Source: CAYVTZ01 sp964454685
GTDB lineage: Bacteria > Bacillota > Clostridia > Christensenellales > Christensenellaceae
Reading direction: 5' to 3'
NCBI GenBank assembly: GCA_964454685.1
Contig: CAYVTZ010000003.1
Span: forward strand, 1-64,000
Length of the DNA: 64,000 nt
Below, piece after piece: positions 33,366 through 42,697 of the stretch. Below the pieces are notes generated by a model. It made no database searches, was not told where the DNA came from, and was given only the letters and a program-made list of their open reading frames with translations. A program made the translations under genes and the position numbers. The number at the start of each line of letters is the position of its first letter. The stretch's first letter is position 1.

Positions 33366-33620
33366 ATGCGTCCATTTAAAAAAGCGGGGGAAGGGTTTTC
33401 CTTCTCCCCCAATCCAAAATTCGAGGCTGCATTGCTGGAACAGCTTCAGCGATCGGCGGATGGCGAGCTATCCTCAGAAGATATGCTAAACCTAAGCGCC
33501 GCGCAGGGAGTCGGTCACAACGCAGTTGCCTGCCCGCGGTGGCATGGCGATTGCGCAAACGGATACGCCTCCTGCGCAAATTGCGCCGAAGAAGCCTGCC
33601 TGGATCGCACGGAGTATTAA
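33366..33620 (+). CDS. Small Cys-rich protein, possible second RiPP precursor
   Basis: This 84-residue ORF lies between the precursor and the radical SAM gene. Residues 1-50 look leader-like (ALLEQLQRSADGELSSEDMLNLSAAQG); residues 50-84 hold five Cys (56, 63, 70, 73, 78) around ACPRWHGDCANGYASCANC. A GAGCAAGA RBS precedes the ATG. The cleavage site is not a clear GG. It could be a second precursor, a modified small protein or a metal-binding accessory. I do not recognise a family. It reads through without stops and continues the gene order. Confidence 0.6.
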   Translation: MRPFKKAGEGFSFSPNPKFEAALLEQLQRSADGELSSEDMLNLSAAQGVGHNAVACPRWHGDCANGYASCANCAEEACLDRTEY

Positions 33621-33714
33621 CCTGCGCCTCCACCAACTTCATGATGATTCCTGCAATATGATGTGATATTGTCAGTTTTTTATACCCAAAATTCAAGCAA
33701 GGAGCAACCCCGTC

Positions 33715-35112
33715 ATGTATTATAAATTAAATGAAAATTTCCGCCTCAGAGGCTGGCAGCAGCTTCCTTTCGCGCTGTTGGAGCGTCCTGCGAATCAAGT
33801 GCATTTTCTTAGTAAAGCATATTTTGAAACACTCTCGCTGTGCAATGGCTATATCGACTTTGACACCTTCTTCGCCACCAACGCACACCGCGAGATCGCT
33901 CAGGATCTTCTTCAAAAGAATGTGATTCGTGCTTGTGTGTTTGGCGATTCTCTGCAGCCCGTTCAGGAATATAAACTGCATCACAACCGATATATTGGAA
34001 CAGTACATTGGTCCATCACAGGCAAATGTAATTATAAATGTAAACATTGTTATATGTCCGCTCCCGATGCCAAATTGGGCGAATTGCCGCACGAACAGTG
34101 CATGGATTTGATCGATCAAATGGCGGAATGTGGCATTCAGAACGTCTCCTTGACCGGTGGAGAGCCGCTCGTCCGCAAAGATTTTTATCAAATCCTCGAT
34201 CGTCTCATCCGGCATGAAATCAACGTCACCACCATCTATTCCAATGGTCAGTTGGTCAGCAATCATCTGCTGGACGAACTGCAAGCGCGTCAACTGAATC
34301 CCGTCATCGACATGAGCTTTGATGGTGTCGGTTGCCACGATTGGCTGCGCGGTGTTCCTCACGCAGAAGAATCCGTCAATCGCGCATTCGCTCTGTGTGC
34401 GCAGCGCGGCTTCGTCACACGCAGCGAACTATGTGTACACAAAAAAAATCAACATGTGTTTCGTGAAAGCATCAATCATTTGGCATCGCTGGGCGTCTCC
34501 AGCGTCAAGGTCAACCCCGTCTCTCTGACGGAGAGCTGGCAGCAATATGACGAGAATTATTCTCTCACTATGAAAGAAACACTGGATCTTTATCTGGATT
34601 ATATCCCGCACTATTTTGAAGATGGCATGCCCATCGGTCTGATGCTTGGCGGACTGTTTTTAGGGCGCAAAGGTCAAAAGCGGTATAGCATCCCCGCCCG
34701 CAAGTTCACTGGCGATCCAAAGCAGTGCGAAAGCCAAACGGTGTGTGGTCATGCCCGCCATGTGATGTATCTGTCTCCGGAAAGCAGAATGCTGCCCTGC
34801 ATGGGGTTGTCCTCGCTGGAATTGCAGCAGGATTATCCCCTCGCCACAGAGATCGGTCTGCAAAAAGGGCTGACGGATTCTACTTATCTTTCACTCATCG
34901 ACACCAAAATCACACAATATTTCGAGCACAATCCGGAGTGCGCCGCGTGTGAGCATCGATACAGTTGCGCCGGAGGCTGCCGCGCCAGCGCGCTTATGGA
35001 GGGTAATACAGACATTATGGGCAAAGACCCCTCTTTCTGCCTGATCCACAAAGGAAATTACATCGAAAAAGTACACGCCGCCGCCCAAAAAGGTCTATAC
35101 ACACAGGGATAA
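33715..35112 (+). CDS. Radical SAM/SPASM peptide maturase
   Basis: A 465-residue enzyme. The radical SAM cluster is C105, C109 and C112 (CNYKCKHC), preceded by HWSITGK and followed by the SAM-binding GGEP at 148-151. The C-terminal SPASM region carries C344, C362, C409, C412, C418, C422 and C442, enough for auxiliary clusters. An N-terminal part (1-95) may bind a leader peptide. Such enzymes form thioether, C-C or other cross-links in RiPPs. With the CxC-rich precursor 0.4 kb upstream, it is the expected modification enzyme. GCAAGGAGCAACCCCGTC precedes the ATG. The exact chemistry cannot be read from sequence. Confidence 0.9.
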   Translation: MYYKLNENFRLRGWQQLPFALLERPANQVHFLSKAYFETLSLCNGYIDFDTFFATNAHREIAQDLLQKNVIRACVFGDSLQPVQEYKLHHNRYIGTVHWSITGKCNYKCKHCYMSAPDAKLGELPHEQCMDLIDQMAECGIQNVSLTGGEPLVRKDFYQILDRLIRHEINVTTIYSNGQLVSNHLLDELQARQLNPVIDMSFDGVGCHDWLRGVPHAEESVNRAFALCAQRGFVTRSELCVHKKNQHVFRESINHLASLGVSSVKVNPVSLTESWQQYDENYSLTMKETLDLYLDYIPHYFEDGMPIGLMLGGLFLGRKGQKRYSIPARKFTGDPKQCESQTVCGHARHVMYLSPESRMLPCMGLSSLELQQDYPLATEIGLQKGLTDSTYLSLIDTKITQYFEHNPECAACEHRYSCAGGCRASALMEGNTDIMGKDPSFCLIHKGNYIEKVHAAAQKGLYTQG

Positions 35113-35114
35113 AC

Positions 35115-35148
35115 AAACCTGCCGTATCACGCTACGGCAGGTTTTTTC
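35115..35148 (+). terminator. Terminator after the RiPP cluster
   Basis: AACCTGCCGTA pairs with TACGGCAGGTT and is followed by six T. It lies just after the radical SAM stop codon. Confidence 0.9.
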
Positions 35149-35171
35149 AGGAGAAGCCGAGTTTCCTCAGC

Positions 35172-35936
35172 TCATACAACCGTAAAGCATCCATCAATGA
35201 TGATGTCGCTTCCCGAGGTATAGCTTGCCGCGTCCGAAAGCAGATAAATCACCGCTCCCGCCAGTTCCTCCGGCTTACCCATGCGTTTGAAGGGAATCAT
35301 GTTCACCCACAAATCCTGCCAGTCCTGCCGAACGGTCTGCGTCATTTCTGTGAAGATATAACCGGGGCTGATGCAGTTCACACGAATGCCGTGCTGCGCC
35401 CACTCCACCGCCAGTGACTTGGTCAGATGCACCACCGCCGCTTTGGATGCGTTGTAGGAGGCTTGCTCCTGTGGAATGTTGACAATCGTGCCGGACATGG
35501 ATGCCGTGTTCACAATGCTGCCGTCCTTGTTGTTTCGCACCAGATATTTGGCAAATTCATTCGCCACATAAAACACACCATTCAAGTTCACTTGAATGAC
35601 CTTCTCCCAGTCTTGCTTATCCAGTTGCAGCGCAGCCTTGTGCATACAGATTCCCGCATTGTTAAACAGCAAATCCAGTCCTCCCAGCTCCGTTGCCGCC
35701 CGCTCAATGCACTGCGCAATCTCCTGCGGCTCGGTCACATTGCAGCGGTACGCCACAGTCTTTACGCCGTATTCGCGTGCAATCTCCTGCGCAACATCAC
35801 TCGCATCCTGCAAATCAAAAATCGCTATTTGCGCGCCCGCATCAGCCAGATATGCCGCCACCACTTTCCCGATTCCTTGATATCCACCCGTTACGATTGC
35901 GGTTTTCCCTTCCAACGAGAAAAAATTATGCTTCAT
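35172..35936 (-). CDS. Short-chain dehydrogenase/reductase of the second sugar operon
   Basis: A 254-residue classical SDR: TGGYQGIGKVVA, FDLQDA (Asp after beta-2, NAD preference), NNAGICM, SIVNTASMSGTIV and YNASK. The end, TSGSDIIIDGCF, is close in style to the SDR at 8873, suggesting arabinitol-, sorbitol- or xylitol-dehydrogenase-like activity. It is the last gene of the operon, after the UroD-family gene. GAGGCAAGTGT precedes the ATG. Confidence 0.9.
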   Translation of the reverse strand: MKHNFFSLEGKTAIVTGGYQGIGKVVAAYLADAGAQIAIFDLQDASDVAQEIAREYGVKTVAYRCNVTEPQEIAQCIERAATELGGLDLLFNNAGICMHKAALQLDKQDWEKVIQVNLNGVFYVANEFAKYLVRNNKDGSIVNTASMSGTIVNIPQEQASYNASKAAVVHLTKSLAVEWAQHGIRVNCISPGYIFTEMTQTVRQDWQDLWVNMIPFKRMGKPEELAGAVIYLLSDAASYTSGSDIIIDGCFTVV

Positions 35937-35948
35937 ACACTTGCCTCC

Positions 35949-37163
35949 TCAATAAGCGCCATATCGGTACGCCGCGTCATACATCGAAACGATATTCTCT
36001 ACCGGCACGTTGCACTGAATGTTGTGCACCTGCGTCCAGATAAACCCACCGTTCTTCTTGAAAATGTTCATCAGATATTTCACTTCCTCGTCCACCTCCG
36101 CCGCCGTGCCGTTGGTCGCCGTAGTAGTCGTGTTCACACCGCCGCCCCAAAAGGAAATGCGGTTGCCGAATGTTTCTTTGAGCGCCACCGCATCCATGCC
36201 CGCCGCCGTCAACTGTACGGGGTTCAACACATCAATGCCCGCGTCAATGAAGTCTCCAATCAGCGGGAAGATTGCCCCACAGCTATGCAAAAAGCACTTG
36301 ATATGCGGATAATTCTCATGCACGTACTGATACAATTCCTTTGCGTATGGCTTAATCATCTCACGATACATTCCCACCGAAATCTGCAGCGCGTTTTGCA
36401 TCCCCAAATCATCGCCAAAGTGGATTACATTCAAATATTTTCCCACGCGCTTCAAGTAGCGTTCCAAATTATTCAGATAGGCATTCAGCAGCTTCTTGTT
36501 ATATACGTGAATCATCTCCTGCTCGGCAGCGATGTTGTAGTAATAGTTTTCATAGTTGAAGTCCGCCTGCCCCTGCTCGTAAAACGTGCCGATGAATTCT
36601 CCTAAAATCGCCTTATCTGTGTTTTCATACAAATCTTTCGCGCGCGCCTCCAGCAAGTCCAGCTCTCGATCGCTGATTTCAGGATAGGAAAATTTCTCCA
36701 CCAGCTCCGCAGCGCTTGTCACATGTTCATAAGGGTGCACCATGTTTTCGTAGTAATATCCGTCCGCCGGCATCACCGCAATGGTGTTCCCCTGCGCATC
36801 CACAATCTTGCGCGATCCGTCCGCCTCAAAAATCGGGTTCAGGCAGGCAGGAATCATCACGGGAGAGCCGTCGCTTGCCGTACCCTCCTTGTATGCGTCC
36901 AGCCAAATGCCCCAGTTCGACTGTATGCGGTATAGCTGAACCACGTCCGCATGAAAGCGTTCTTGCATCTGCACATCAGGGTCGGCAAGCTGCTGCCATG
37001 TGTCATAGACGCGCGTCGGTCCCAAATCCATCCCCAGATATTGTTTCAATTCCCCATATGCCACGGCGTTCACGCCCGTCGAACGCATTGCGCCAAAGTC
37101 AATGGGTACCCGATCCGGCTCCTCATGATTGAGTGCCATTTCAACTCTTTCTCTCGAATTCAT
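35949..37163 (-). CDS. UroD-superfamily protein, second of three
   Basis: 404 residues, MNSRERVEMALNHEEPDRVPIDFGAM at the start. The zinc-ligand pair is kept in CFLHSCGAIFPLIGDFIDAGIDVLNPVQL. The third-ligand position, which is Cys in the first paralogue, reads SFWGGGVNTTTTA here, so the full HxC...C set is incomplete. It sits between a permease and an SDR gene of a sugar importer operon. This context does not suit heme synthesis. GAGGGAGCAAT precedes the ATG. The function is unknown. Confidence 0.83.
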   Translation of the reverse strand: MNSRERVEMALNHEEPDRVPIDFGAMRSTGVNAVAYGELKQYLGMDLGPTRVYDTWQQLADPDVQMQERFHADVVQLYRIQSNWGIWLDAYKEGTASDGSPVMIPACLNPIFEADGSRKIVDAQGNTIAVMPADGYYYENMVHPYEHVTSAAELVEKFSYPEISDRELDLLEARAKDLYENTDKAILGEFIGTFYEQGQADFNYENYYYNIAAEQEMIHVYNKKLLNAYLNNLERYLKRVGKYLNVIHFGDDLGMQNALQISVGMYREMIKPYAKELYQYVHENYPHIKCFLHSCGAIFPLIGDFIDAGIDVLNPVQLTAAGMDAVALKETFGNRISFWGGGVNTTTTATNGTAAEVDEEVKYLMNIFKKNGGFIWTQVHNIQCNVPVENIVSMYDAAYRYGAY

Positions 37164-37174
37164 ATTGCTCCCTC

Positions 37175-38131
37175 TCAGTTCTTTTCTTTTTTCTGAATGC
37201 AGTCAAATCCAACTGCCAGCGCCAAAATCACGCCCTTAATAATCATCTGCGTATAATTGCTCATGTTAATCAGCACCAGTCCGTTGTTCAATATTCCAAT
37301 AATCAGCACACCCACAATGGCGTTGTACAGCTTGCCCGACCCGCCGCTCACACTGACGCCGCCCAGCACGATTGCCGTGATCACGTCAAACTCAAATCCA
37401 TTGCCCGTGTTCGCCTGCCCGGAATTTACACGCGAAAGCGTAATCACACCCGCTACGCCCACAAACAGTCCGGAGATCATGTAAACCAGCCGCTTCACAC
37501 GATCCACCGAAATACCCGAAAGCTTCGCCGCTTCCACGTTGCCGCCGATCGCGTAAAAATGTCTGCCGAAATAAGTCTTGTTCAAAATAAATCCGCCCAG
37601 CACAAGGAAAATAACCATCATGATGATCGGGAAAGGAATCGGCCCCACATACCCTTGTCCGATGAAGCTGAACTCCTCCGGGAATCCGTAAATGGTCTGC
37701 CCTCCGCAAATGATGTACGCAAACCCATATAACACATTCTGCGTCGCCAGCGTCGCAATCAACGGCGGAATGTTTGCCAGCGTAACCATCAAGCCGTTCA
37801 CATATCCCACCGCAGCGGAAACGCCCAAATTAATGGTGACTGCCAGAACAGGGTCCATCCCGGTCTTGACCATCAAATACGAGCATAATATATTAACAAA
37901 GGAAAGCAGCGCTCCCTGCGATAAGTCGATGCCGCCAATCAGCATGACATACATACCACCCACCGCCGCAATCGCCATCATGGAAATCTGTCTTAAAATA
38001 TTGATCATGTTGTTTGCTGTAAAAAATACATTACTCAAACAGGAAAACAGTACGATCAGCGCAATCAATACGATAAAAATACCGTATTTGCGAAACGCCG
38101 TATGAAATTCTCCCCTAGCCATGGCCTTCAT
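37175..38131 (-). CDS. Sugar ABC importer permease (RbsC type), second operon
   Basis: A 318-residue RbsC-like permease, with AVGGMYVMLIGGIDLSQGALLSF and FYAIGGNVEAAKLSGISVDRVKRLVY as the conserved stretches. Only one permease gene is in this operon, so a homodimer is likely, unlike the first and third operons. It overlaps the ATPase stop by 4 bp. Confidence 0.9.
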   Translation of the reverse strand: MKAMARGEFHTAFRKYGIFIVLIALIVLFSCLSNVFFTANNMINILRQISMMAIAAVGGMYVMLIGGIDLSQGALLSFVNILCSYLMVKTGMDPVLAVTINLGVSAAVGYVNGLMVTLANIPPLIATLATQNVLYGFAYIICGGQTIYGFPEEFSFIGQGYVGPIPFPIIMMVIFLVLGGFILNKTYFGRHFYAIGGNVEAAKLSGISVDRVKRLVYMISGLFVGVAGVITLSRVNSGQANTGNGFEFDVITAIVLGGVSVSGGSGKLYNAIVGVLIIGILNNGLVLINMSNYTQMIIKGVILALAVGFDCIQKKEKN

Positions 38132-39636
38132 TCCTTGTTACCTCCGTCTACTACAATTTCTGAAGAATATTGTAAAATCAATTCCTGATCAAATTGATCG
38201 CTGGTCAGTTCTCCTGTCATTCGACCCTCACTCAAAATCACAATGCGGTCAGACATGCGGATCAATTCCTCCATCTCCGAGGAAATGATGATCAACGCCT
38301 TCCCCTGCCGCAGCAATTCGTGCATCAGCAGATATATCTCATATTTCGCGCCTACATCGATGCCGCGTGTCGGTTCGTCAAAAATAATCAGTTCCGGTTG
38401 CGTCGCCATCCATTTTGCAAGAACCACCTTTTGCTGATTGCCTCCGGAAAGGCTCTTGACGGCAACCTCATCATTGGACATCTTGATACGCATTGCCTCT
38501 TTATATTCCCCGACGATCTCCCGCTCCTTCTTGCGGTTGATGACCAGATTTTTGGAGATGGACTTCAAGCACGCCATCGAGATATTCTCGCGGATGCTCA
38601 TGTCCAGCACCAATCCCTGCTTTTTTCGATCCTCCGGTACCAGCACGATCTTGTGCTTGATGGCATTCTGCACAGAGTAGCGCGCGATTTTCTCTCCTTT
38701 AAAACGAATCTCGCCGGATTCCGGCTTCACCAGCCCAAAAATCATCTGCGCCAGTTCCGTTCTGCCCGCTCCAACCAGCCCGCCTAAGCCAACGATCTCG
38801 CCGCGCTTCACGCAAAACGAAATGTCCCGCACTCCGTTGCCTGTCACGTGCTCCACTTCCAGTATGGTTTCTTCCGAAGGCTTGCCCTCATACAACGGAA
38901 ACGCCTCTGTCAGCTCGCGCCCCACCATGTATTTGATCAATTCGTCTTTATTCGTCTGCGCAATCTCCATCGTCTTAATAAATTGACCGTCACGCAGCAC
39001 CGTCACCCGATCTGCCAACTCGAAAATTTCATCCAACCGATGCGAAATATATATGATCGTCACACCCTGTTCCCGCAGCGAACGCACAATTTCAAACATT
39101 TTTTCTACTTCGCTCGTAGTCAGCGGTGCGGATGGTTCGTCCATAATCAAAATCTGCACATGCTTCGCCAGTGCCTTGGCAATCTCCACCATCTGTTGAT
39201 ATCCCACACTCAGCGTTTTCACCAGCGTGTCTGTGGAGATGTTCGGCGCAAATCGCCGAAATGTCTTGTCTGCCTCACGGCAGGTCTCCTTGCTGTTAAA
39301 CAGCTTGCTTTTCAGCTTCTCTCCCAAAAAAATATTCTCCGCAATGGATAATTCCCGCACCAGATTAAATTCCTGATAGACTGCGGCAATGCCGTTTTCC
39401 CGCGAAAGCGCCGGCGACATATGCGTAAAGCTCTTGTCGTTCACCAGAATTTCGCCTTTGCTGGGTTTGATCGCTCCGGTGCAAATTTTGATCAACGTCG
39501 ATTTGCCCGCTCCGTTTTCGCCAACCAGCGCATGCACCTCTCCCCGCTTGAACGATAGATTAACGTCACTCAGCGCCAATACGCCCGGGTATTGTTTCGT
39601 GATGCCGCGCAATTCTAAAACATGATTATCGTTCAC
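38128..39636 (-). CDS. Sugar ABC importer ATP-binding protein, double NBD (RbsA type), second operon
   Basis: 502 residues with both NBDs in good order. NBD1: Walker A GENGAGKST, VGYQQMVEIAKALAKHVQILIMDEPSAPL. NBD2: degenerate Walker A (GLVGAGRTELA), signature SLSGGNQQKVVLAKWMA, Walker B ELIIFDEPTRGIDV. GTG start with GGAGGAGCAACG before it. It overlaps the permease gene. A strong hairpin separates it from the binding-protein gene. Confidence 0.9.
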   Translation of the reverse strand: MNDNHVLELRGITKQYPGVLALSDVNLSFKRGEVHALVGENGAGKSTLIKICTGAIKPSKGEILVNDKSFTHMSPALSRENGIAAVYQEFNLVRELSIAENIFLGEKLKSKLFNSKETCREADKTFRRFAPNISTDTLVKTLSVGYQQMVEIAKALAKHVQILIMDEPSAPLTTSEVEKMFEIVRSLREQGVTIIYISHRLDEIFELADRVTVLRDGQFIKTMEIAQTNKDELIKYMVGRELTEAFPLYEGKPSEETILEVEHVTGNGVRDISFCVKRGEIVGLGGLVGAGRTELAQMIFGLVKPESGEIRFKGEKIARYSVQNAIKHKIVLVPEDRKKQGLVLDMSIRENISMACLKSISKNLVINRKKEREIVGEYKEAMRIKMSNDEVAVKSLSGGNQQKVVLAKWMATQPELIIFDEPTRGIDVGAKYEIYLLMHELLRQGKALIIISSEMEELIRMSDRIVILSEGRMTGELTSDQFDQELILQYSSEIVVDGGNKE

Positions 39637-39668
39637 CGTTGCTCCTCCCTTTCCCCTGTTTCAGTTTG

Positions 39669-39699
39669 ATGCCGCCGAAGTTCCGTGCTGCGGCGGCAT
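39669..39699 (-). promoter_or_regulatory. Hairpin between binding-protein and ATPase genes, second operon
   Basis: ATGCCGCCG (39669-39677) and CGGCGGCAT (39691-39699) form a GC-rich hairpin without a T run. It may protect the upstream mRNA. Confidence 0.65.
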
Positions 39700-39726
39700 A
39701 TGCGTCCTTGCTAAGCTGTCCGTTGT

Positions 39727-40782
39727 TTACCCAATGTTGTAGCCCAGTTCCTTAGATACTTCCTTCACATTCGCCGTCGTTACCAGCGTCTCCGGATATG
39801 GCGTAGATTTCGGATATTCTTCACCATTAAAAATCTTCTGCATCACGCTCATAATGGTAGTCGCGTGCAGCTTGCCGCCGCCTAAGCTTACCGCGCCACG
39901 GATTAGGTTCCCATCATTGATTGCCGAAGCCACGTTCTCTGTGCAGTCCACTCCGAATATGCCAAAGTCGTCCGCAACCAGTCCCATGCCCTTTGCCGCC
40001 TCTTTGCAGGCAAGCGCGCCACCGTCGCCGATGCACACACATACTTTGATGTTGGGGTTCGCGGTAAATGCGTTCTCTGCCTTGGGCAGCACTTCATCCG
40101 TCGTGGTGCCACTCACCAGCGATACCACTTTCGCGTTGGGTGCCAATTCCGCCAGCGCATCCGTCATACCTTTTACGCGTTCCACCAATACATCGATCTC
40201 AGGAAACTCGTTGATCAAAACTTCACAGGTGCCATTTTCAAATTTTTCGTTGATCCATTCTGCTGCCATCTTTGCCGCGGAATATCCTACGTTGTAGTTA
40301 TCTACCATCATTTCCGCTGTAAAATTCTTGATGGGATACCCCAGCGCAAACACCGCGATCCCTTTGTCCATCGCCTCTTTTGTGATCGCATCCAGCGAAG
40401 CCGCATCTTTTGCCCCGATCACGATGCCCTCACAGCCCGAGGTAATGAAGTTCTCAATTTGTGTAATCTGCTCCTGCGAATCTTTGCACCCCATCACAGA
40501 TACTTCCATGCCGTATTCTCCGCCCGCTTCCATCATGTAATTGGCACAGTCTGCCCATACCGGGTTAGATAGGTCGCCGAATGTCACACCCACCTTCTTG
40601 AGTCCGCCGGCATTCTCCGCCGGAGCGGATTCTGTCGCGGCATCAACAGCCGGCTGATCCTCGGTCTGTGCTGCGGGCGCCTCAGACTGCGGCGCCTCGG
40701 ATGCGGCAGGCGCCGGAGCGCATGCAGCAAACACAAATACCACGCAAATACAAAGTGCTACCATCCATACTTTTTTCATCAT
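39727..40782 (-). CDS. Sugar ABC importer substrate-binding lipoprotein, second operon
   Basis: 351 residues: signal VVFVFAACAPAP, linker to about residue 60, then a RbsB-like fold (KKVGVTFGDLSNPVWADCANYMMEAGGEYG). IVIGAKDAASLDAITKEAMDKGIAVFALGYP and ICVCIG-type hinge stretches match the type-I fold. The ligand is a sugar or related molecule, not determined. GAGGAGGAAGA precedes two tandem ATG codons; either may be used. Divergent from the YesN-type regulator. Confidence 0.9.
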   Translation of the reverse strand: MMKKVWMVALCICVVFVFAACAPAPAASEAPQSEAPAAQTEDQPAVDAATESAPAENAGGLKKVGVTFGDLSNPVWADCANYMMEAGGEYGMEVSVMGCKDSQEQITQIENFITSGCEGIVIGAKDAASLDAITKEAMDKGIAVFALGYPIKNFTAEMMVDNYNVGYSAAKMAAEWINEKFENGTCEVLINEFPEIDVLVERVKGMTDALAELAPNAKVVSLVSGTTTDEVLPKAENAFTANPNIKVCVCIGDGGALACKEAAKGMGLVADDFGIFGVDCTENVASAINDGNLIRGAVSLGGGKLHATTIMSVMQKIFNGEEYPKSTPYPETLVTTANVKEVSKELGYNIG

Positions 40783-41095
40783 TCTTCCTCCTCATTGATT
40801 TATATTTTTCTATCGAAGCCGTTCGCTTCAATAAATCACATTCCATTAGAATCATCGCGCATGAACCGCGCAGGTTTAAAGTTCTGTATCATTTTATCAA
40901 CGCCGCGTCGCGGAATACATAGACAGAATCAATAATAATAGGACAAAATTATGTTATCTTTGTGCGGGTGTTTGCTTTCTAAGATTAGGTATTGTATAAT
41001 CTCATGTATTGTGTAAATATTTTATGCTTTTTCAGATTTTTTTGTTGCTTTCAGCAGAGAACTTTAACGGAATATCACGCTATTGGAGTACGCTT
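40783..41095. promoter_or_regulatory. Divergent intergenic region, second sugar operon and two-component genes
   Basis: About 310 bp between two divergent transcription units. It must hold both promoters. I could not single out a convincing operator; the response regulator encoded to the right is the likely binder. Nothing coding was seen. Confidence 0.5.
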
Positions 41096-42697
41096 ATGAT
41101 GACCATATATGTCGTGGACGACGAATTTTTTATCATTGAAAAGCTAAAAATCATGATTAGTCAAACCGATTTCGATTGCCAGATTGTCGGCAGCAGCATG
41201 GATGGTATGACTGCGTTTGAAGAGATCTGCGCTCTCAACCCTGACGTTGTCATCACGGACATCCGCATGCCCGGCAAAAGCGGTCTGGAGCTGATTCACG
41301 ATCTGCAAAGCGCAGGCCTGCATTCACAGTTTGTCATCATCAGCGGGTATAAGCAGTTCGAATATGCGCAAACCGCACTCAAGTTCGGTGTAAAGGATTA
41401 TCTGCTCAAGCCCATTAAGCAGTCCGATCTCGAGTCCATTCTCACACACATCCGGCAAAACATTCAAGGCAGCAAAGACACGGCCGCAACGGCAGACGGC
41501 TACGTCACCAAGCTTCACACCCTGCTGCTGGGAAACATCATTAATAACAAAGACCTTCCTCAAAACGCGCAAGACCTCAAGCGCGATTTCGCCGTCGCTT
41601 TTGATGGCGATTGCTTCAATTTCGCGTTGGTGCAAATGGACGGCACTCTTTCAGGCGAGCAATACGAATTTTTAGAACACAGCTTGAAAATGATCGTATA
41701 TGAGATTTTTTCGCCGCATTGCCGCGTGGTCATCGCACGCCGCAATCAGTCTCAAATCGTGATATTGTTGATGTTTCGAAAAGATGCCTCCCCCCGCATC
41801 CGTCAGGAGTATTTCGCACTGCTCAAGCAGACGCAAAGTTACGTCTCGCAATACGGTAAATATTTTGTCACCATCGGGGTCGGCTCGCCCAAAACAGATG
41901 TCGCCCTGCTGCGCGATTCTTATCTGGAAGCGGTCAACGCTGTGCGCAGCCGCATTCAGTATGGCAAAAGTCATGTGCTGTTTCCGCCTCCGCCTGAAGC
42001 CACAGAAGCGCTGCTCGATCTTGTGCTCGGCAGCAACGAGCGAAGCATCATCACCAAATATATCGAAACCACGGATTTCGATTCTTTGCAGCAGCAGATT
42101 CGAGGGATGTTCGTCAAAACCAGCCAAATGCACTCCGGCTATTCGCTCGTCTATTTTTCGCTTTGCCAAACGCTGTTTTCCATGTTTTGGAATGTTGTTC
42201 CTGTTTCCTCCACCGATCTGGCGCCGGAGGAAAGTGCCTTTCATAGCGCGCTGGAACAATGCTCCAGCGTCGAAGAACTGCACAGTACGCTGTTGCGCCA
42301 CACCACAGAGGCATATAAAAAGCAGTATGACATCAACAGCTTTTCCACCAACGCGGCAATCTCCGTCGCCAAACGGTTCATTCACGAGCACTACGCCGAA
42401 AAGATAACGCTCGCTCAAATCGCCAAACTGGTTTATCTTACACCGGTTTACTTTTCCATGCTGTTCAAGCGTGAAACCGGCTCCAATTTCAATAACTATG
42501 TTCAGGAATACCGTATCGTCATCTCCAAGCGATTGCTGCAACAAATCGACCTACCTATTGCCGACGTTGCGGAAAGCGTCGGAATTCCGGACACCAGCTA
42601 TTTCTCACGCATTTTCAAAAAGGCAGTCGGCGTCTCTCCGACGGAGTATCGCCGCATCCACGCCGCTTCCGGCGCAGCAGAAAACGGTGATTTATGA
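41096..42697 (+). CDS. AraC-type response regulator (YesN family)
   Basis: About 533 residues. Receiver domain 1-125: MTIYVVDDEFFI with phospho-acceptor Asp in DVVITDIRMPG and Lys in KDYLLKPIK. A middle part (about 150-400) has no recognised domain. The C-terminal AraC HTH pair is in NAAISVAKRFIHEHYAEKITLAQIAKLVYLTPVYFSMLFKRETG and SVGIPDTSYFSRIFKKAVGVSPTEYRRIH. It should activate the adjacent sugar operon on phosphorylation. GGAG lies nine bases before the first of two ATG codons. It overlaps the sensor kinase gene. Confidence 0.9.
   Translation: MMTIYVVDDEFFIIEKLKIMISQTDFDCQIVGSSMDGMTAFEEICALNPDVVITDIRMPGKSGLELIHDLQSAGLHSQFVIISGYKQFEYAQTALKFGVKDYLLKPIKQSDLESILTHIRQNIQGSKDTAATADGYVTKLHTLLLGNIINNKDLPQNAQDLKRDFAVAFDGDCFNFALVQMDGTLSGEQYEFLEHSLKMIVYEIFSPHCRVVIARRNQSQIVILLMFRKDASPRIRQEYFALLKQTQSYVSQYGKYFVTIGVGSPKTDVALLRDSYLEAVNAVRSRIQYGKSHVLFPPPPEATEALLDLVLGSNERSIITKYIETTDFDSLQQQIRGMFVKTSQMHSGYSLVYFSLCQTLFSMFWNVVPVSSTDLAPEESAFHSALEQCSSVEELHSTLLRHTTEAYKKQYDINSFSTNAAISVAKRFIHEHYAEKITLAQIAKLVYLTPVYFSMLFKRETGSNFNNYVQEYRIVISKRLLQQIDLPIADVAESVGIPDTSYFSRIFKKAVGVSPTEYRRIHAASGAAENGDL

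Noticed and set aside
33715..35112. Anaerobic sulfatase-maturating enzyme
   Set aside because: There is no sulfatase gene nearby; a Cys-rich precursor and a peptide exporter are next to it, so peptide maturation is favoured.
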